64,000 bases of DNA. Source: Ditylenchus dipsaci (Eukaryota > Nematoda > Chromadorea > Rhabditida > Anguinidae). Under the pieces are notes generated by a model. It saw only the letters and a list, made by a program, of their open reading frames with translations. It did no database searches and was not told the DNA's origin. Both the position numbers and the translations under genes were made by a program. The first letter of the stretch is position 1. Each line of letters starts with the position of its first letter. The stretch lies in contig SADC01001280.1 of assembly GCA_004194705.1 (NCBI GenBank), positions 806,001 through 870,000 on the forward strand, read 5' to 3'. Below are positions 48,401 through 59,142 of the stretch, piece by piece.

Positions 48401-50541
48401 AGTTTTGTCAACTGTTGGTCGAAAGGGACCAATGAAATGCGGCTAATTATAAACTACAGGTTGAGCTGTAAAAACTGCATCATTTTTCGAATTTCCTCTT
48501 TTCTTACCTCAATTCAATTGTTGCAATTTTGTTGCAAAGAAAGAATAGGTCGAAATATTCTCTCATATTTTTTTTCGTAGATTTCACCGGTCCGCGGAAA
48601 CCCTTGACAAAGTTTTCCAAAAATGGTCCAATTTTTATGACTCACAAGGGAGGGACCATGACTGTTACCTGGGGTTTTTTCGATGAATTTTTTTATGCGA
48701 GTATTCTTGTAGAGCGTGCCGAATTCCATGCCGATTTGGCTACCGACATCTGAAACTCAATAAAAATTTTAGAAATTACCCATGGCCCAAGAATCAGCTA
48801 TGAAAAACCATGATAGGGGTATCGAGGTGTTTTTAGAACTTTTAGTGACTCTTCTACCACATTTTGTGGACCTTCAGAGCTGGGGAGCCAGATTTGTCAG
48901 TAACTTGGCACGTTCTACAAGAATATGCAGAAAAAAATTTCATCAAAATTACCCCAGGTCACAGTCAGGGTCCTCGCTTGTCAGCCTGTATCAGGATAAC
49001 CATTTTTATATATATTTTAAATGGGAAATAGTTGTAGACGTTAACTGCTTTGTTTCCTACTCATTATACGAAAAAAGTCTGTCTGTGTAACGGTAGCTCA
49101 GTGCTATCACGCGCCAGTCAGGTCAAGGTGGTCGAGAGATCGAATCCGACCCGATCATCCGCCTGGCTATTCAATCTTTGGTAGCATTCTGACATGAATC
49201 TTATTGTTCATTGAGATTTATGTTTCGTACGCAACCTAAATAAAATCATTTGCTTGAAACAAAAAAGTTATTCATTGATAATAGCTTATTCTAGAGCAAA
49301 TAAACAGTATTTTTATATACAAGTTTTAAAATTTCTGCCTTGCCTTTTACTATGGACTTTTCATTTCGTAAAACCCCAAGTGCACCCCCTCTTTCAAAGA
49401 GTATGAGTTATCGAGCCGCAGATACCCCAAAGAGCATGAGTTCTCTAATCATTTTAGGCTAAGAGAGCTCATACTTTTTGGGGAGAGGGATGCACTTGTG
49501 GTGATGTCTTTTTATTTTGATTTTTTCGGCTATAATTTTGAAATTCTGCTTGAAGAGTTTTGGTTTTGAAAAAAGCAACAAAAAATTTTTTTTGAACTTA
49601 ACTCGACCGACTTCTAAGCGTTTTTTTAACTATATCAATTGCCCTTACCTAAATAATTCTAATAAACACTTAAAAAGTGCTTTGTCATCAAATAAGATTA
49701 ATAAATACATTAGCTAACTTCAAATACAATCCAAAATCTAAAATCTTAACAAAAAATTTCAGTTTGATCAGGCTGCAAAACTTGCCAGCCAAACAAATGC
49801 TGAGTTATGCACTAAAGCTGATGGACGAAGGCAGAACCGAAGAATACAAGAGAATCATTGACGCTTTTAAAAACTGTAACAGTTTCCCCAACAGCGATGA
49901 CTTCTTCTTTTACTTCATCGAGGAGTACTTTAAGCGGTATCTTTCTATTATTGTCTGTGACCTTCAAAACACTAGTTTAAGGCAAAACAAGCCAATTGAT
50001 GTAGTGGAAGCTTTTTCTATCTACATGAAAGTCACTCAAATAGAAGGGGAGCCAAAGAAAAAACACTTCCACCGCAAGACCATTGGCAACCTTCTACGCC
50101 TCGCATTGAGCACTTACAAGTTTGTCAAGGCTGGCGACTCTCAAAGCATATTTACGATATAAGTAAGGACCATTCAATGAAAATCTATTGCTTGAGACAA
50201 TAATTCAAGCTTGACATTTAGTCTTGGACACTATTGAGCAGAATTTGGGCAAATACGAGCGCAACATTTTCCAACAACAAGTCCTTGCGGATGTAATAGG
50301 TGGACAAGTGTTTGCTGCGGTAAATTTACACCAGATAATTATTTTTATTTTGAACATGATTGATTTAGAAAAAACCGTCAAAGGATAAAAGGCAGACCAG
50401 AAACCAGATAAAGCTGAGGTAAAGTTTTTTTTATGTGTCACAAAAAAGATCAATAAAATTTTTGTAGAGAAACCCAAAAAGAGTCGGGCTGAAGTGAATA
50501 AAGCTGATGTGACCAATTTGTTGGAACCATCGGCTGTGTAG
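45424..50541 (+). CDS. LRPPRC: LRPPRC-like mitochondrial PPR protein
   Basis: Leucine-rich PPR protein that stabilises mitochondrial mRNAs. Exons: 45424-45435, 45506-45805, 45858-46045, 46167-46326, 47466 to about 47570, 47609-47679, 47723 to about 47878, 47929-48083, 49763 to about 50160, about 50222-50319, about 50370-50417 and about 50468-50541. The N-terminus is basic and Ser-rich (HSSRPISTSLYRASS), a mitochondrial presequence. PPR-type helical pairs are visible: NNTSYELMARAYAKTGNVNA, NYLDASRVFDIYMALLSNN, LNYNHIVRHLDSLIASENFD. The tail is Lys-rich. Frame slips occur near 45657, 47535 and 47750. The assignment to LRPPRC rather than another PPR protein rests on arrangement and these motifs. 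The 1.7-kb intron 48084-49762 carries a SINE. Confidence 0.72.
46384..46631. repeat. TACAGGGTGGCGTAAAAATT inverted-repeat element
   Basis: TACAGGGTGGCGTAAAAATT on the left, and GAATTTTGTTGCGCCACCCTGTA on the right, in an LRPPRC intron (46327-47465). The rest of that intron has a GC-poor repeat with TAATATGCTCCCCCGCCCC / GGGGGAGGGGTATATT inverted (about 46680-46915) and copy C of the GGACCAT family. Confidence 0.7.
47168..47420. repeat. GGACCAT-family palindromic element (copy C, degenerate)
   Basis: The right end reads GGCCATGGTCCTTTAAT, with GAATTGGCAAGGGACAATTC before it. The left part has TGCCGTTGCCATCTCCGACA and CCCGCCAATTC. The arms are less well matched than in copies A, D and E. It lies in an LRPPRC intron. 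Confidence 0.5.
48640..48985. repeat. Imperfect palindrome with GGGACCATGACTGTTACCTG arms
   Basis: GACTGTTACCTGGGG, GTATTCTTGTAGAGCGTGCC on the left face inverted GGCACGTTCTACAAGAATATGC, CCCCAGGTCACAGTC on the right. Lies in the long LRPPRC intron. Confidence 0.65.
49088..49267 (+). repeat. tRNA-derived SINE
   Basis: The head has GGTAGCTCAGTGCTATCA, an A-box match, and 36 bp further GAGATCGAATCC, a B-box match, at the spacing of a tRNA. The unrelated 3' part ends AAATCATTTGCTTGAAAC followed by an A-run (49261-49266). That layout (Pol III head, body, A-rich tail) is that of a SINE. It sits in an LRPPRC intron. Confidence 0.65.
49366..49505. repeat. Small palindrome CACAAGTGCATCCCTCTCCC type
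   Basis: CCCCAAGTGCACCCCCTC with AAAGAGTATGAGTTAT on the left is mirrored by GAGAGCTCATACTTTTTGGG and GAGGGATGCACTTGTGG on the right. LRPPRC intron. Confidence 0.6.
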
Positions 50542-50847
50542 ACTTCTAGAAGAGTTACTTTCTTTTATTTTGTGGTTGATCATTGTTGATTTTTTGTGTC
50601 TATTTGATGTTATTATTAGGAAAGATGCAAATAAATGCTTTGAACTATATTTCGCGATGACCATCAAACTTCAAAACCCGGAAAATTCACAGTAAGACTT
50701 TTTCAAATTTTTGCGCCAAAATGTCTGTGAAAATTTGTTCAGCGCGATAACTATTTTTTCGTAACAATTCGAATGATTTTAAAAGTGGGCGACAAAAAAA
50801 AATCGTAAAGTAGGGAGAAAAGCTATTATCCAACAAGGCGCAAAACT

Positions 50848-51297
50848 ACAGGGTGTCCCAAGAATCTTGAAACACTTTGAAATGTCATAAATTTTTTCAA
50901 ACGTCGATTTTTGAAGTTCTGTGAACGCAGGTCGACTCAGCTCGCTGTGGCAATTTTTATGGTATACAATGTCAAAAACACGATTTTTGCTTGGTACCCC
51001 CTGTAATTTTGGTCCTGATCTGGGATGGACTCTAGATGAGCAAGTCCCAAACCATGGGGTACAAAGCAAAAATCGTGTTTTTGACATTACAGTCTACTCT
51101 CGATAAACCGACACCCCTCGGACCAGCTTGGGTGCCAGTTTATCGAGGGTGCTGGTTTATCGAGAGTGGACTGTATAAACCAGAAAAACTGCTGGAGCAA
51201 GCTGAGTCGATGTGCGCTCACAGAATTTTAAAAATCGACCTATGAAAAAAGTTACGACCATTCAAAGTGTTTCAAAATTCTTGAGACACCATGTACA
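50848..51297. repeat. Nested MITEs between LRPPRC and NSRP1
   Basis: Outer ends TACAGGGTGTCCCAAGAATC and AATTCTTGAGACACCATGTA. Inside lie AAAAACACGATTTTTGC direct and inverted, and in the centre (51090-51175) a short hairpin ACAGTCTACTCTCGATAAAC against GTTTATCGAGAGTGGACTGT. No coding potential. Confidence 0.8.
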
Positions 51298-51570
51298 ACT
51301 AAGTATCGCTGTTTTTAGTTTCAATTTCTTCGTACGGCGAAATTACCGAGAATAGGTCGGAATGGGTACGCTGGATGCATCTCCTTGAAATTAAAAAAAG
51401 CATGAAAATTGTTTTAAAAGAATACTTGACCCTCATTTTAGCATGACAATAATACCGATTGGTTTAAAAAAAATATAAGCACAACGCAATGTTGTGTTTT
51501 AACACAAGTGGTGCGTTTTTCAATCTCAATTTTTTCAAACAAAAGTAACTAAACAACAAAATAGAGTCAT

Positions 51571-53604
51571 TCAAACAGGAAGAGTAACAGAATTCTCAGC
51601 AAGTCTTTGGAAATATCTCTTCTTAGCTTCTTCAATGTCTTCAGCCGTGCTTTTCTGCTTCATGATCTCTCTTACTTTTTCCATTTGGCTGACAGTTCTT
51701 CCTGTATTTCATCTGTTGGCTTCTTCAGACGAGGTTTCTCATCTCTTTACCTGACCACTCTTCTGAAAAAAAAATAAACGAAATTACTGCAAATAATTCA
51801 GGAATTAAAAAAAAAACTACCGTGTTTTCCGTTTCTGTCTTTTCTATCATGTCTGCTGTCAGTCCTGTCTCTACTATCTTCACGTCTTCGGTCTCTTTCG
51901 TTGGAATTCCGTGAACTAGAGGACTTATGCTCCTGCTTTAGCCTTGGCTGAAGGAAATAAAATTTATTAAAAGATAATTTTGACTATTTAGATTAGTAGG
52001 AACCAGTGATGTATTTTTTGCGATTTTTTGTTCCGGCTCTGGCTCCAAAATCGCGATTTGAAAAAATTGCTTCGGCTCTCTCTACGGGCTCTTGAGTTTA
52101 AAAAATTTGCTCCCGCTCTTGCTCCCGGCTCTTGAGTTTAAAAATTTTGCTCCGGCTCTTGCTCTGAGTTCTTAATTTTGGAAAATTTGCTCCGGCTCTG
52201 GCTCCAAGCGATAGACAGAGTTGGAAAGTTATAGGTATATGCAAAAAAGTTAAAATACTTTAAAAAAATTCAAACCATGTTTAATCCTGGCTTCAGCTCA
52301 TCAAACTTTTAGGAGGAGTCTTTTCTTTTGGCGGAATTTCTTCCTCATCCGAGGAATAGATGGAAGGCTTTACTTCTTTTGGTTCAGCTGCTGCCTGAGA
52401 CAATTTCGTTTTCACATCAGGCTGACTGGGTGTTTTGAGCTGTGTGGACGTTGGTTCTTCAGCTGGTTCAGTTTTGACTGCTAACTCTGGCTTAGTATCT
52501 GTAGCAGAAGAAGCAGCGGGCTGCGTGTCTGAGGTGCGACTTCTGTCATCCAGCAGCTTCCGTTGAAGGCCTGCTGCCACAGGCTCTGATCAGCCACTTT
52601 GGTGAGAGCTGAAAGTAAATTGGAATTGGAGAGTTTTAAATGTATGTACTAAAGTTATGGGAGCTCACCATCCATAGCATCGGACTGCTCAATCTCTTCT
52701 CGAAATTTGTTTCGCTCCTCGATTTGCTTCTTGTAAGCTCCAGTCACGTATATTTCTTTGTCTTCGAATTCACCAGCCTCCTTTTCTCGCTCTTTTTTAT
52801 AGGTGTTCTCGTCATGCAGAAGTTTTTCCAGCTCTCGCTTCTTGTGAGCGGTCACGAGTTTGTCCGCATATTTTGGCTGAAAATGAGTACTTGTATTAGG
52901 GTGACATCATTATCATAGTTTTTAGTATTTAAAAAGTCATTTTAAGTAAAGCTCATATCCCCTTTGTAAGAGCAAAAAAAGTGCTTCTAAAACATTGAAT
53001 TGTTAACTGAATTTATACAGTCCAAGTTTTGGTTTAGGCTTATAACGGGGGGGGGGGTGAATTTTGTGGAATTTTTTTTCTCGCCTACCAAATCGGTCCC
53101 ATGATTGCCTTATATCTTGATGGCCTTATATTGGGGTGTCCTTATATGGGAGTTCGACTGTACTAGCATATCCTACTCACCTTCTTTTCGGCATCAGCTT
53201 GTAGTTGCTGCTCCGTCTTCTCGTTCTTCTTTCGCTGAGCCTCCTCGTAGACCGAGTCATATTCATAGGCTGTGGGGTCCTCAGCCAGCACCTTCTCTTG
53301 CTCTCGCTGGTCTTTCCTTAAACAATTTCGTTGACAATAATCAAACAAATTAGTGAGATAAAAGATTACTTACGCTTTCAAATTGCCATACTTGTGGTCG
53401 AATCGATCACTAGCTGAAGCTTTCTTTATGTCTTCATCGTCTGAGTCTTCATTAAAAATACTAGCCACTTGGGCAGGCACTCTAGGTTTGCTCGCATCAC
53501 TGCTAGGTGTCTGCTTTTTCAAGATGAGTCCAAAGCTTAAAAATCCGAATTAGAAATAATTTTGAAATTTAAAAGGCAAAAATTAACCCTTTGGAAGAAG
53601 ACAT
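51571..53604 (-). CDS. NSRP1: NSRP1 (nuclear speckle splicing regulatory protein 1)
   Basis: Nuclear coiled-coil splicing regulator. Exons: 53604-53588, 53535-53374, 53316-53181, 52876-52669, 52608 to about 52293, 51947-51821 and 51762-51571. Landmarks shared with human NSRP1: FGLILKKQTP near the N-terminus, the acidic stretch IFNEDSDDEDI, LAEDPTAYEYDSVYEEAQ, KPKYADKLVTAHKKRE, and EFEDKEIYVTGAYKKQ. A charged, low-complexity middle (about 52300-52560) and an Arg/Asp-rich segment (RDRRREDSRDRTDSRHDRKD) follow, then a conserved-looking final helix (EEAKKRYFQRLAENS). Single missing bases near 52558 and 51672 disturb the frame, and the 52293 donor is unclear. Head-to-head with ITFG2. Confidence 0.88.
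52003..52215. repeat. GCTCCGGCTCTTGCTC simple repeat in NSRP1 intron
   Basis: Four to five degenerate units of roughly 55 bp, each with GGCTCTTGAGTTTAAAAAAT and GCTCCGGCTCTTGCTCC-like phrases. Confidence 0.7.
53010..53162. repeat. ACAGTCCAAG...TTCGACTGTA MITE remnant in NSRP1 intron
   Basis: TACAGTCCAAGTTTTGGTTTA on the left and TATGGGAGTTCGACTGTA on the right are ends of the ACAGTCGA family. Contains a nine-G run at about 53048. Confidence 0.55.
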
Positions 53605-53871
53605 TTGGGCAGCTGAATGTTTTTAGCTCACAATACGCAATAACTACTAATAAAATGATAAACAATAACAGCTGAAGTCTTATAAATTATCTAACAGATA
53701 AAAAGATAATAAACTATATTTAAGATAATAAATTTATAATTTCATAAAGCAGTTTTTGAGTCCAATCCAAAAATGCGCACACGTTTTGGAGTCAACCCTT
53801 TCAAAATTTATTTAAAAATAAATTTTAACATTAATTAGAGATAAGACCTGATCACCGAACATGTTGTAAAA
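53605..53871. promoter_or_regulatory. Bidirectional promoter region NSRP1 / ITFG2
   Basis: 267 bp lie between the two divergent start codons. AT-rich (AGATAATAAA and similar). No specific factor site is claimed. Sharing of promoter elements is inferred from distance. Confidence 0.5.
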
Positions 53872-55383
53872 ATGAAAGTTTTACGACATAAGGCTCAAAT
53901 AGCTCCAGCCACTTTCTTTGCTACCCTGCTAAATGCACCATGCTCTTCTATGTTGCTGGCTAATGCCAATAGTACTTCCACAGTTTACTTAATTATAGGA
54001 AAGAGCAATGGAGAGGTGACCGATGAAATGATTAAAATTGATGTGAACTATTTTCTTTAGACAATTTTCTTCCCAACCGATAGATCGGAGTGTGTGTCCA
54101 AGTTTGAGTGTGAAGTGCAAGTTCCCATTACTGCCTTGGCAGTTGGAGATCTCAGAAATGTAGGCAAGTTAGTCTTTAATTGTGTCATTCATAAAGTTTG
54201 GCGTTAGTCGACTAGTTCAGAAAAGAAATAGTGACCATAACAGCCAATGGATTGCTGCAGTCCCTCGCTTTTCCAAATGAGGAATTGGCTAGAGTGTTTT
54301 GTCAGCAGATTTATGCTAATGTGGTCAGTTTTAAAGCAAATTTGGCATCTCAAAAAATAAAGTAAGATTTTACAGTGCTCCGCTCAAATATTGGACATTG
54401 ATGGCGATAATTTGATGGAACTTGTGGTAGTGATGACTGACAGAGTTGGTTAGCTTGAAGTTTATGCTTATCACTGCGTTTGAGCTTGTCACGTTGTTTC
54501 AGTGAGAACATACCGTTCATTGAGGAAGCTGAGCGACTCATTCCCCTCAACAAATGGGAAATGCCTGTACAAATCAATGGATGGTCTATTGGGTTGGGAA
54601 AGTAAGTGACAAAAGACTAATGGCTCGTTCACGGACTAAGACTTAAACTGAGACTAAGAGGTGTTCATGTAGCCAAAATAGTCTCAGTCTAAGTCGCAGT
54701 CCGTGAACGAGCCATATTACCTCAAAAGCTATGTAAAATGAAACTACTTTTTCGATTACCGAAATGTTTATAGATCTGCCCAGTGTTATGCTCTGCTGTC
54801 CCAGTCCGGTCAAAACCATACATCCGACTGGAGTTTGGCGCTACAAAAGATGTCAAAGTGGTGCAGTCGGTGGTGAATGAGAGCAAAGCACTCAACTAGT
54901 GCTCTCTTCCAACTTGCACTCGGTTGCCCTTCTGCATTCCCTGGTCGAGAAGTTGATAGTGGTGAACAGTGGTGGGTCATATAAAATCATAGAAGGTGTA
55001 ACCCGAATTTATCCATCGTTTAGAGTGCAATACCGAGACACAATTGAAAAATATAGGTGGAGATATAGTCTGTATCACCACTCTCCAACTAAATTCCGGC
55101 CTGACAGTGTTGGTCACTGTGGACACTTGGGGTCAGCTATTTATTTACGGCTGGTCTGGCAATATGGTATTTGGTTTAAAAAATTCGCTGTATTATAAAA
55201 AAGGTCTCTTGCTTGCAGATCACTACCACAGAGCCACTAGCGAGGTGCCAAGTTCTTCGGGAAGTAGACTACATGTGTGGTTTCGCTGGTGCTCAGGCGT
55301 ATTCGTTTATTATCGGGGTTGTTAATATTTACAACAAAATTTCTCTGTTTTCTATTGATTTAACTCATATTGTTGAGGTTTGA
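53872..55383 (+). CDS. ITFG2: ITFG2 (KICSTOR complex beta-propeller subunit)
   Basis: FG-GAP/beta-propeller subunit of KICSTOR, which tethers GATOR1 to lysosomes in amino-acid signalling to TORC1. Exons: 53872-54015, 54061-54167, about 54222-54323, 54376-54448, 54503-54601, 54774 to about 55195, and 55219-55383; the first intron is only 45 bp. Matches to human ITFG2: VGDLRNVG, IVTITANGLLQSL, the calcium-type loop LDIDGDNLMELVVVMTDRV, IPLNKWEMPVQINGWS, LVTVDTWGQLFIYGW and, last, MCGFAGAQAYSFIIGVVNIY. It is shorter than the human protein. Slips near 54526 and between 54850 and 55090 break the frame. The stop is 123 bp from that of the convergent DUF1647 gene. Confidence 0.82.
54620..54718. repeat. 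Short hairpin ATGGCTCGTTCACGGACTAA in ITFG2 intron
   Basis: TAATGGCTCGTTCACGGACT and AGTCCGTGAACGAGCCATATTA are inverted, with GAGACTAAGA / AGTCTCAGTCTAAGTC inside. A near-perfect snapback of about 100 bp filling most of the intron. Confidence 0.8.
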
Positions 55384-55506
55384 GCAGTGTAAGTATGCAT
55401 CGATTGCTAAAATAAAAAAACTTACTTTTTTAAAATCAAAAACTGTAATATCTTTATTGATTTTCATGCAATTTTAAAATCTACAACAAAAAAATATCTA
55501 CAAATA

Positions 55507-58500
55507 TCAATGACACGTTAACAAGCTTCCTCTATATGTCTCTGTCCTCCTAACCCGAAACTTGTGGTTGAACAGACGCAATGGTGCAGCAGAAGCAGTG
55601 TTCATACCCCCAACTTCATAATAAGGCCTGTGTTTTAGCTGATTGACCACTATGTTAATTACAGACTGGTCATATCTGTGACAGCCTGAATAAATATTGT
55701 GTCTGTCCTTTTCGAATTTGCACCTGACGGTTGCTCCAGGAGGGTTGATGCAGTCTTGGGTGAGTGCACACAAAACAACCCTGAAAACATTACAGTGTAT
55801 ACAGAGCTGACAACAGGGGACCCCTGTCCGCCTAACAAGATAGATTTCCCGGAACGCACTCGCAAAGCGATGGGTTTGCCTCGTTTGTTGGCCGAAATAA
55901 CAAATGTCTGAATGAGTGAAGCATTTCGCATTTGGTCTTTCAAATTATTTTACAATAAAGACCATCCTCGATTAGCGGACAGTCGAGGGTGCAGGCCGTT
56001 TCGTCGCCACAATTTTCGTCACCTAGAATTTTCGTCGCCACAATTTTCGTCGCCCACAATTTTCGTCGCCCACAATTTTCGTCCCCCACAATTTTCGTCG
56101 CCACAATTTTCGTCGCCACAATTTTCGTCACCTAGAATTTTCGTTGCCACAATTTTCGTCGCCCACAATTTTCGTTGCCACAATTTTCGTCGCCCACAAT
56201 TTTCGTCCCCCACAATTTTCGTCGCCCACAATTTTCGTCGCCCACAATTTTCGTCCCCCACAATTTTCATCGCCCACAATTTTCGTCGCCGGCATATTTT
56301 GGTGGACAAACCAGTGGACCTTTGTACTTTCATCTTCCTGCAGTATCTTTCTTGTACGCTCAGAGACCAATACATAGAGCTGAGCAACATAAACATAAAA
56401 ATGCCAGTTGTAAAGGCTAAAATCAAGAACACCCGTCAAAATCTTTAAATCTCCCGTCCGATTTTTGAAAGTTCTCGTTCTCGGTGTATACTGTTTAATT
56501 TTTTTGCGTAAGAATGTAGCCCTGAATCTCTAGTTTCTGATAAGCTATCAACTAGCTTGATACAATTTTGAAAAACAGGAGAAAAATTAAGTTTTTCAAA
56601 ACCACACATTTTTTTCAAAAAAATAAAAAGAGAAAGAAGCGTGAGAAACCGTAACGACGCTAAACACGTAAAATCAATAGACAATTGTGCCAACAAAAAT
56701 ACAGTCCATTCTCGATTTAACAACTCAATGCAAAAAATATGCCGGCGACGAAAATTGTGGCGACGAAACGGCCTGCACCCACAGTCGATGCCGCTTTTTT
56801 TATCGGGGGTGTGTCATTCTGTCCGAATTCTTAGCCGGTCAACCATATCAGCCTCTTCTAAAGTGGTGGTTTATGAAGTTTGTCGGTTTATCGGGGTGCT
56901 AGCTCACCGACAGTTTTTTTTTGTTAAATCGATCGTTTTACATTTTAACTTACATAATCGAAGTGGCTGCTCAATTTACTTTTCAAAAAGTCATATTCCC
57001 CATTCTAAATGGGCAACAAAGTATAAGACAGCGATAACTTGGAAATAGTGATGTAGGAAATAATATAATTATTGTACAGTGATTTTTACTTAACATCTTC
57101 CCGCCGATTTTTTGTCTGCTCAATGGCTGCCCTAATAATCTTTTTTGCCTATCTATGCCCCTAACCCTTTTTCACGAAGTCATGCTAGGGTACAGCACTT
57201 AATAAATATGAGTATGCAAAATGCAAACCATTTGAATATTTGTCGAGTGAAGGTATGGTCAACGATGTAATTAATGCCTGCCTGAAACATCTCTGTCTTC
57301 TTAGCCATTTCCGCAGTCATTGGAAAATACAGAATAAATCCTAAAAATATGTATTTTCAGACTGAGTTTAGCCAAAAAAACTTTCCAGGTTTACAGGTTT
57401 AAAACCCAAAATTCATGAACATCAAAATCAAAAAAATATGTTGAAAAGATATTGTTCTGTTACTCACCTGGAAATGTAGTTGAATATATGCTGTGACCAG
57501 CCAAACTAAAGAAAACGTACGGGTCAATCCTCTGTTCGCGAACTGCTTGTGGAAACACTAAAAATTACAAAAATGCTGTTTTTTTCCTAACAAGCACATT
57601 TACCATTTAAATCAGACCCATCTTTGATCTCCACACTAGAGTCGAAATAAAAAAGTTAGATCGTTTGTTTAATTGATCCTGAAAATTGTATGCTTAAAAA
57701 CTCGCTCGTCATTTGTGCCTTTGGACACAGCTGGAGGTCGAAGTCGAAATAAAGTACTGTCTAAAAGTCGTCATTTATGGTCGGCACTTTTAAATTGTAA
57801 ATCAAAAATGGACCTAATTCGAAAATCTTAGTAAAAAACAGGGGGCTCTATTAGAAGAAATACTATGATTAATGTATGATTGTGGAGGTTTCTTCAATCA
57901 GATTTTGATTTGGATAAACAAAATTATAATATCTAGGCAGTACTTCATTTCGACTTTGACCTCCCACTGTGACCAGAGGGTCACTCAGCTGCTCTTGTTT
58001 TCACAACTGTATGGTCCAATTGCTGCTAATCTAACTTATGGAGAGGCAAAAATTGAGCGCCGAAAAACTTGCGCGCCAAATTTTTTCTTTAGTAAAGAGG
58101 CCAAAAAGTTGAATAATTTTTCAAAAAGTGATAGCGCCATCAGATAGCTCTGCCGTGTTAGTTTCTTTGGTAGTATAATTTTTAAAAAGTTTCTTACAAA
58201 CTGTGGCACGAAAAACTAAAAGTATGAAACAAATGAGAAAATGATCATGTTTTTCTGATTTGTTTCATACTTTTAGTTTTTTTGTGCCATATTTCGGAAG
58301 CATGTTTTAACAAATGATACCTTATAAAAAACTAGAATCTTAGGGCTGCCTGATAGTGTCATCACTTTAAAAATAATTATTTAAAAATTTGCCTCTTTGA
58401 CTAACAGAAAAAAGTTGGCGCGCAATTTTCCGGCGCGCAATTTTCACCTCTCATAACTTACTGCAATAATTAGTGTTTTCCAAGCAAAGTTGTACAAATT

Positions 58501-59142
58501 TTTGACATGCTCTGGATAATCTTCAAACGCAAATTTCACATACTCAACATTGCACCAGCTCTTGACTTCCTCTGCCTGAAATTGAACTTTTTTCCAGCAC
58601 TATTAAATTGATGCGCTCACACTAGCTTGGCTCAAACCCAGGTCATAGAAAATGACTGTCCCGTTAAAGATTTTCTTTTGGACATCATTCACCAGACGTC
58701 TAGTCTCCAAAAAATGATTTTCAGATGCGGCTGTAACAAAAACTGGCTGCCAGGTGTCTATGTTAAAATCACCATCGAATATAGAGCTTTTGTTTACCAT
58801 TTCCACAGAATTGCGGTCAAGTAAATTAAGCTTTTGAAGGTATTTCATCAAGCTGCAGTCGAACTTTTTCCCAATGAGTGTGAGATTTTCAGTTTCAAAA
58901 CAAGCCTGAAATAACAAAAATCGCTGACAAAGCAGATTTTCCTGCTAGTTTGAAACTACCATTTCACCGTCACAATAGCAATTCTCTTTATTTTGCACTA
59001 ATTCCCAATAGTTGATTGGTGGTGGGTTTGAAGTCACAATTACAAATATTAATAAAGTTGACAGAGCAACTACTAATACCAGTAAAAATATTGAAGTTAA
59101 CGACAAAAAAGTTTTCTTCCGCAACTTGCGATTACGCAACAT
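55507..59142 (-). CDS. DUF1647-family type II membrane protein
   Basis: Exons: 59142-58960, 58905-58621, 58575-58462, 57760-57702, 57635-57604, 57557-57468, 57340-57229 and 55780-55507. The total of 1149 nt gives 382 residues with every phase matching. A short basic N-terminus is followed by one membrane span ([18 protein letters not shown]), so the catalytic-looking part should be in the Golgi/ER lumen. DUF1647 landmarks: [53 protein letters not shown], and finally VLCALTQDC with [14 protein letters not shown]. The family is chiefly known from nematodes. It resembles nucleotide-sugar transferases in layout, but its function is unknown. Clean frame, no slips. The last intron (1.4 kb) holds a tandem repeat. 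Confidence 0.88.
55965..56800. repeat. Foldback element with TTTTCGTCGCCCACAA tandem array
   Basis: From 56011 to 56295, a 13-17-bp unit (CAATTTTCGTCGCC or CACAATTTTCGTCGCCC, sometimes CCCCCA or GTTGCC) repeats about 18 times. A flanking TCGAGGGTGCAGGCCGTTTCG (55985) has its inverted partner CGAAACGGCCTGCACCCACA at 56764, giving a large hairpin. A neighbouring inverted pair, ACAGTCCATTCTCGATTTAAC at 56703, belongs to the ACAGTC family. It lies in the last intron of the DUF1647 gene. Confidence 0.8.
58035..58460. repeat. GGCGCGCAATTTT palindromic element in DUF1647 intron
   Basis: ATGGAGAGGCAAAAATTGAGCGCC on the left and GGCGCGCAATTTTCACCTCT on the right, with CCTCTTTAC / GAGGCCAAAAAGTT inverted inside. 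A central hairpin GGCACGAAAAACTAAAAGTATG pairs with CATACTTTTAGTTTTTTTGTGCC. Confidence 0.75.

Noticed and set aside
49088..49165. Functional tRNA gene
   Set aside because: A and B boxes are present but I cannot draw a good acceptor stem or anticodon arm; the A-tailed extension fits a SINE better.
55912..56448. 178-codon open frame as a gene
   Set aside because: It runs through the TTTTCGTCGCC array; several other frames on both strands are open for the same reason.
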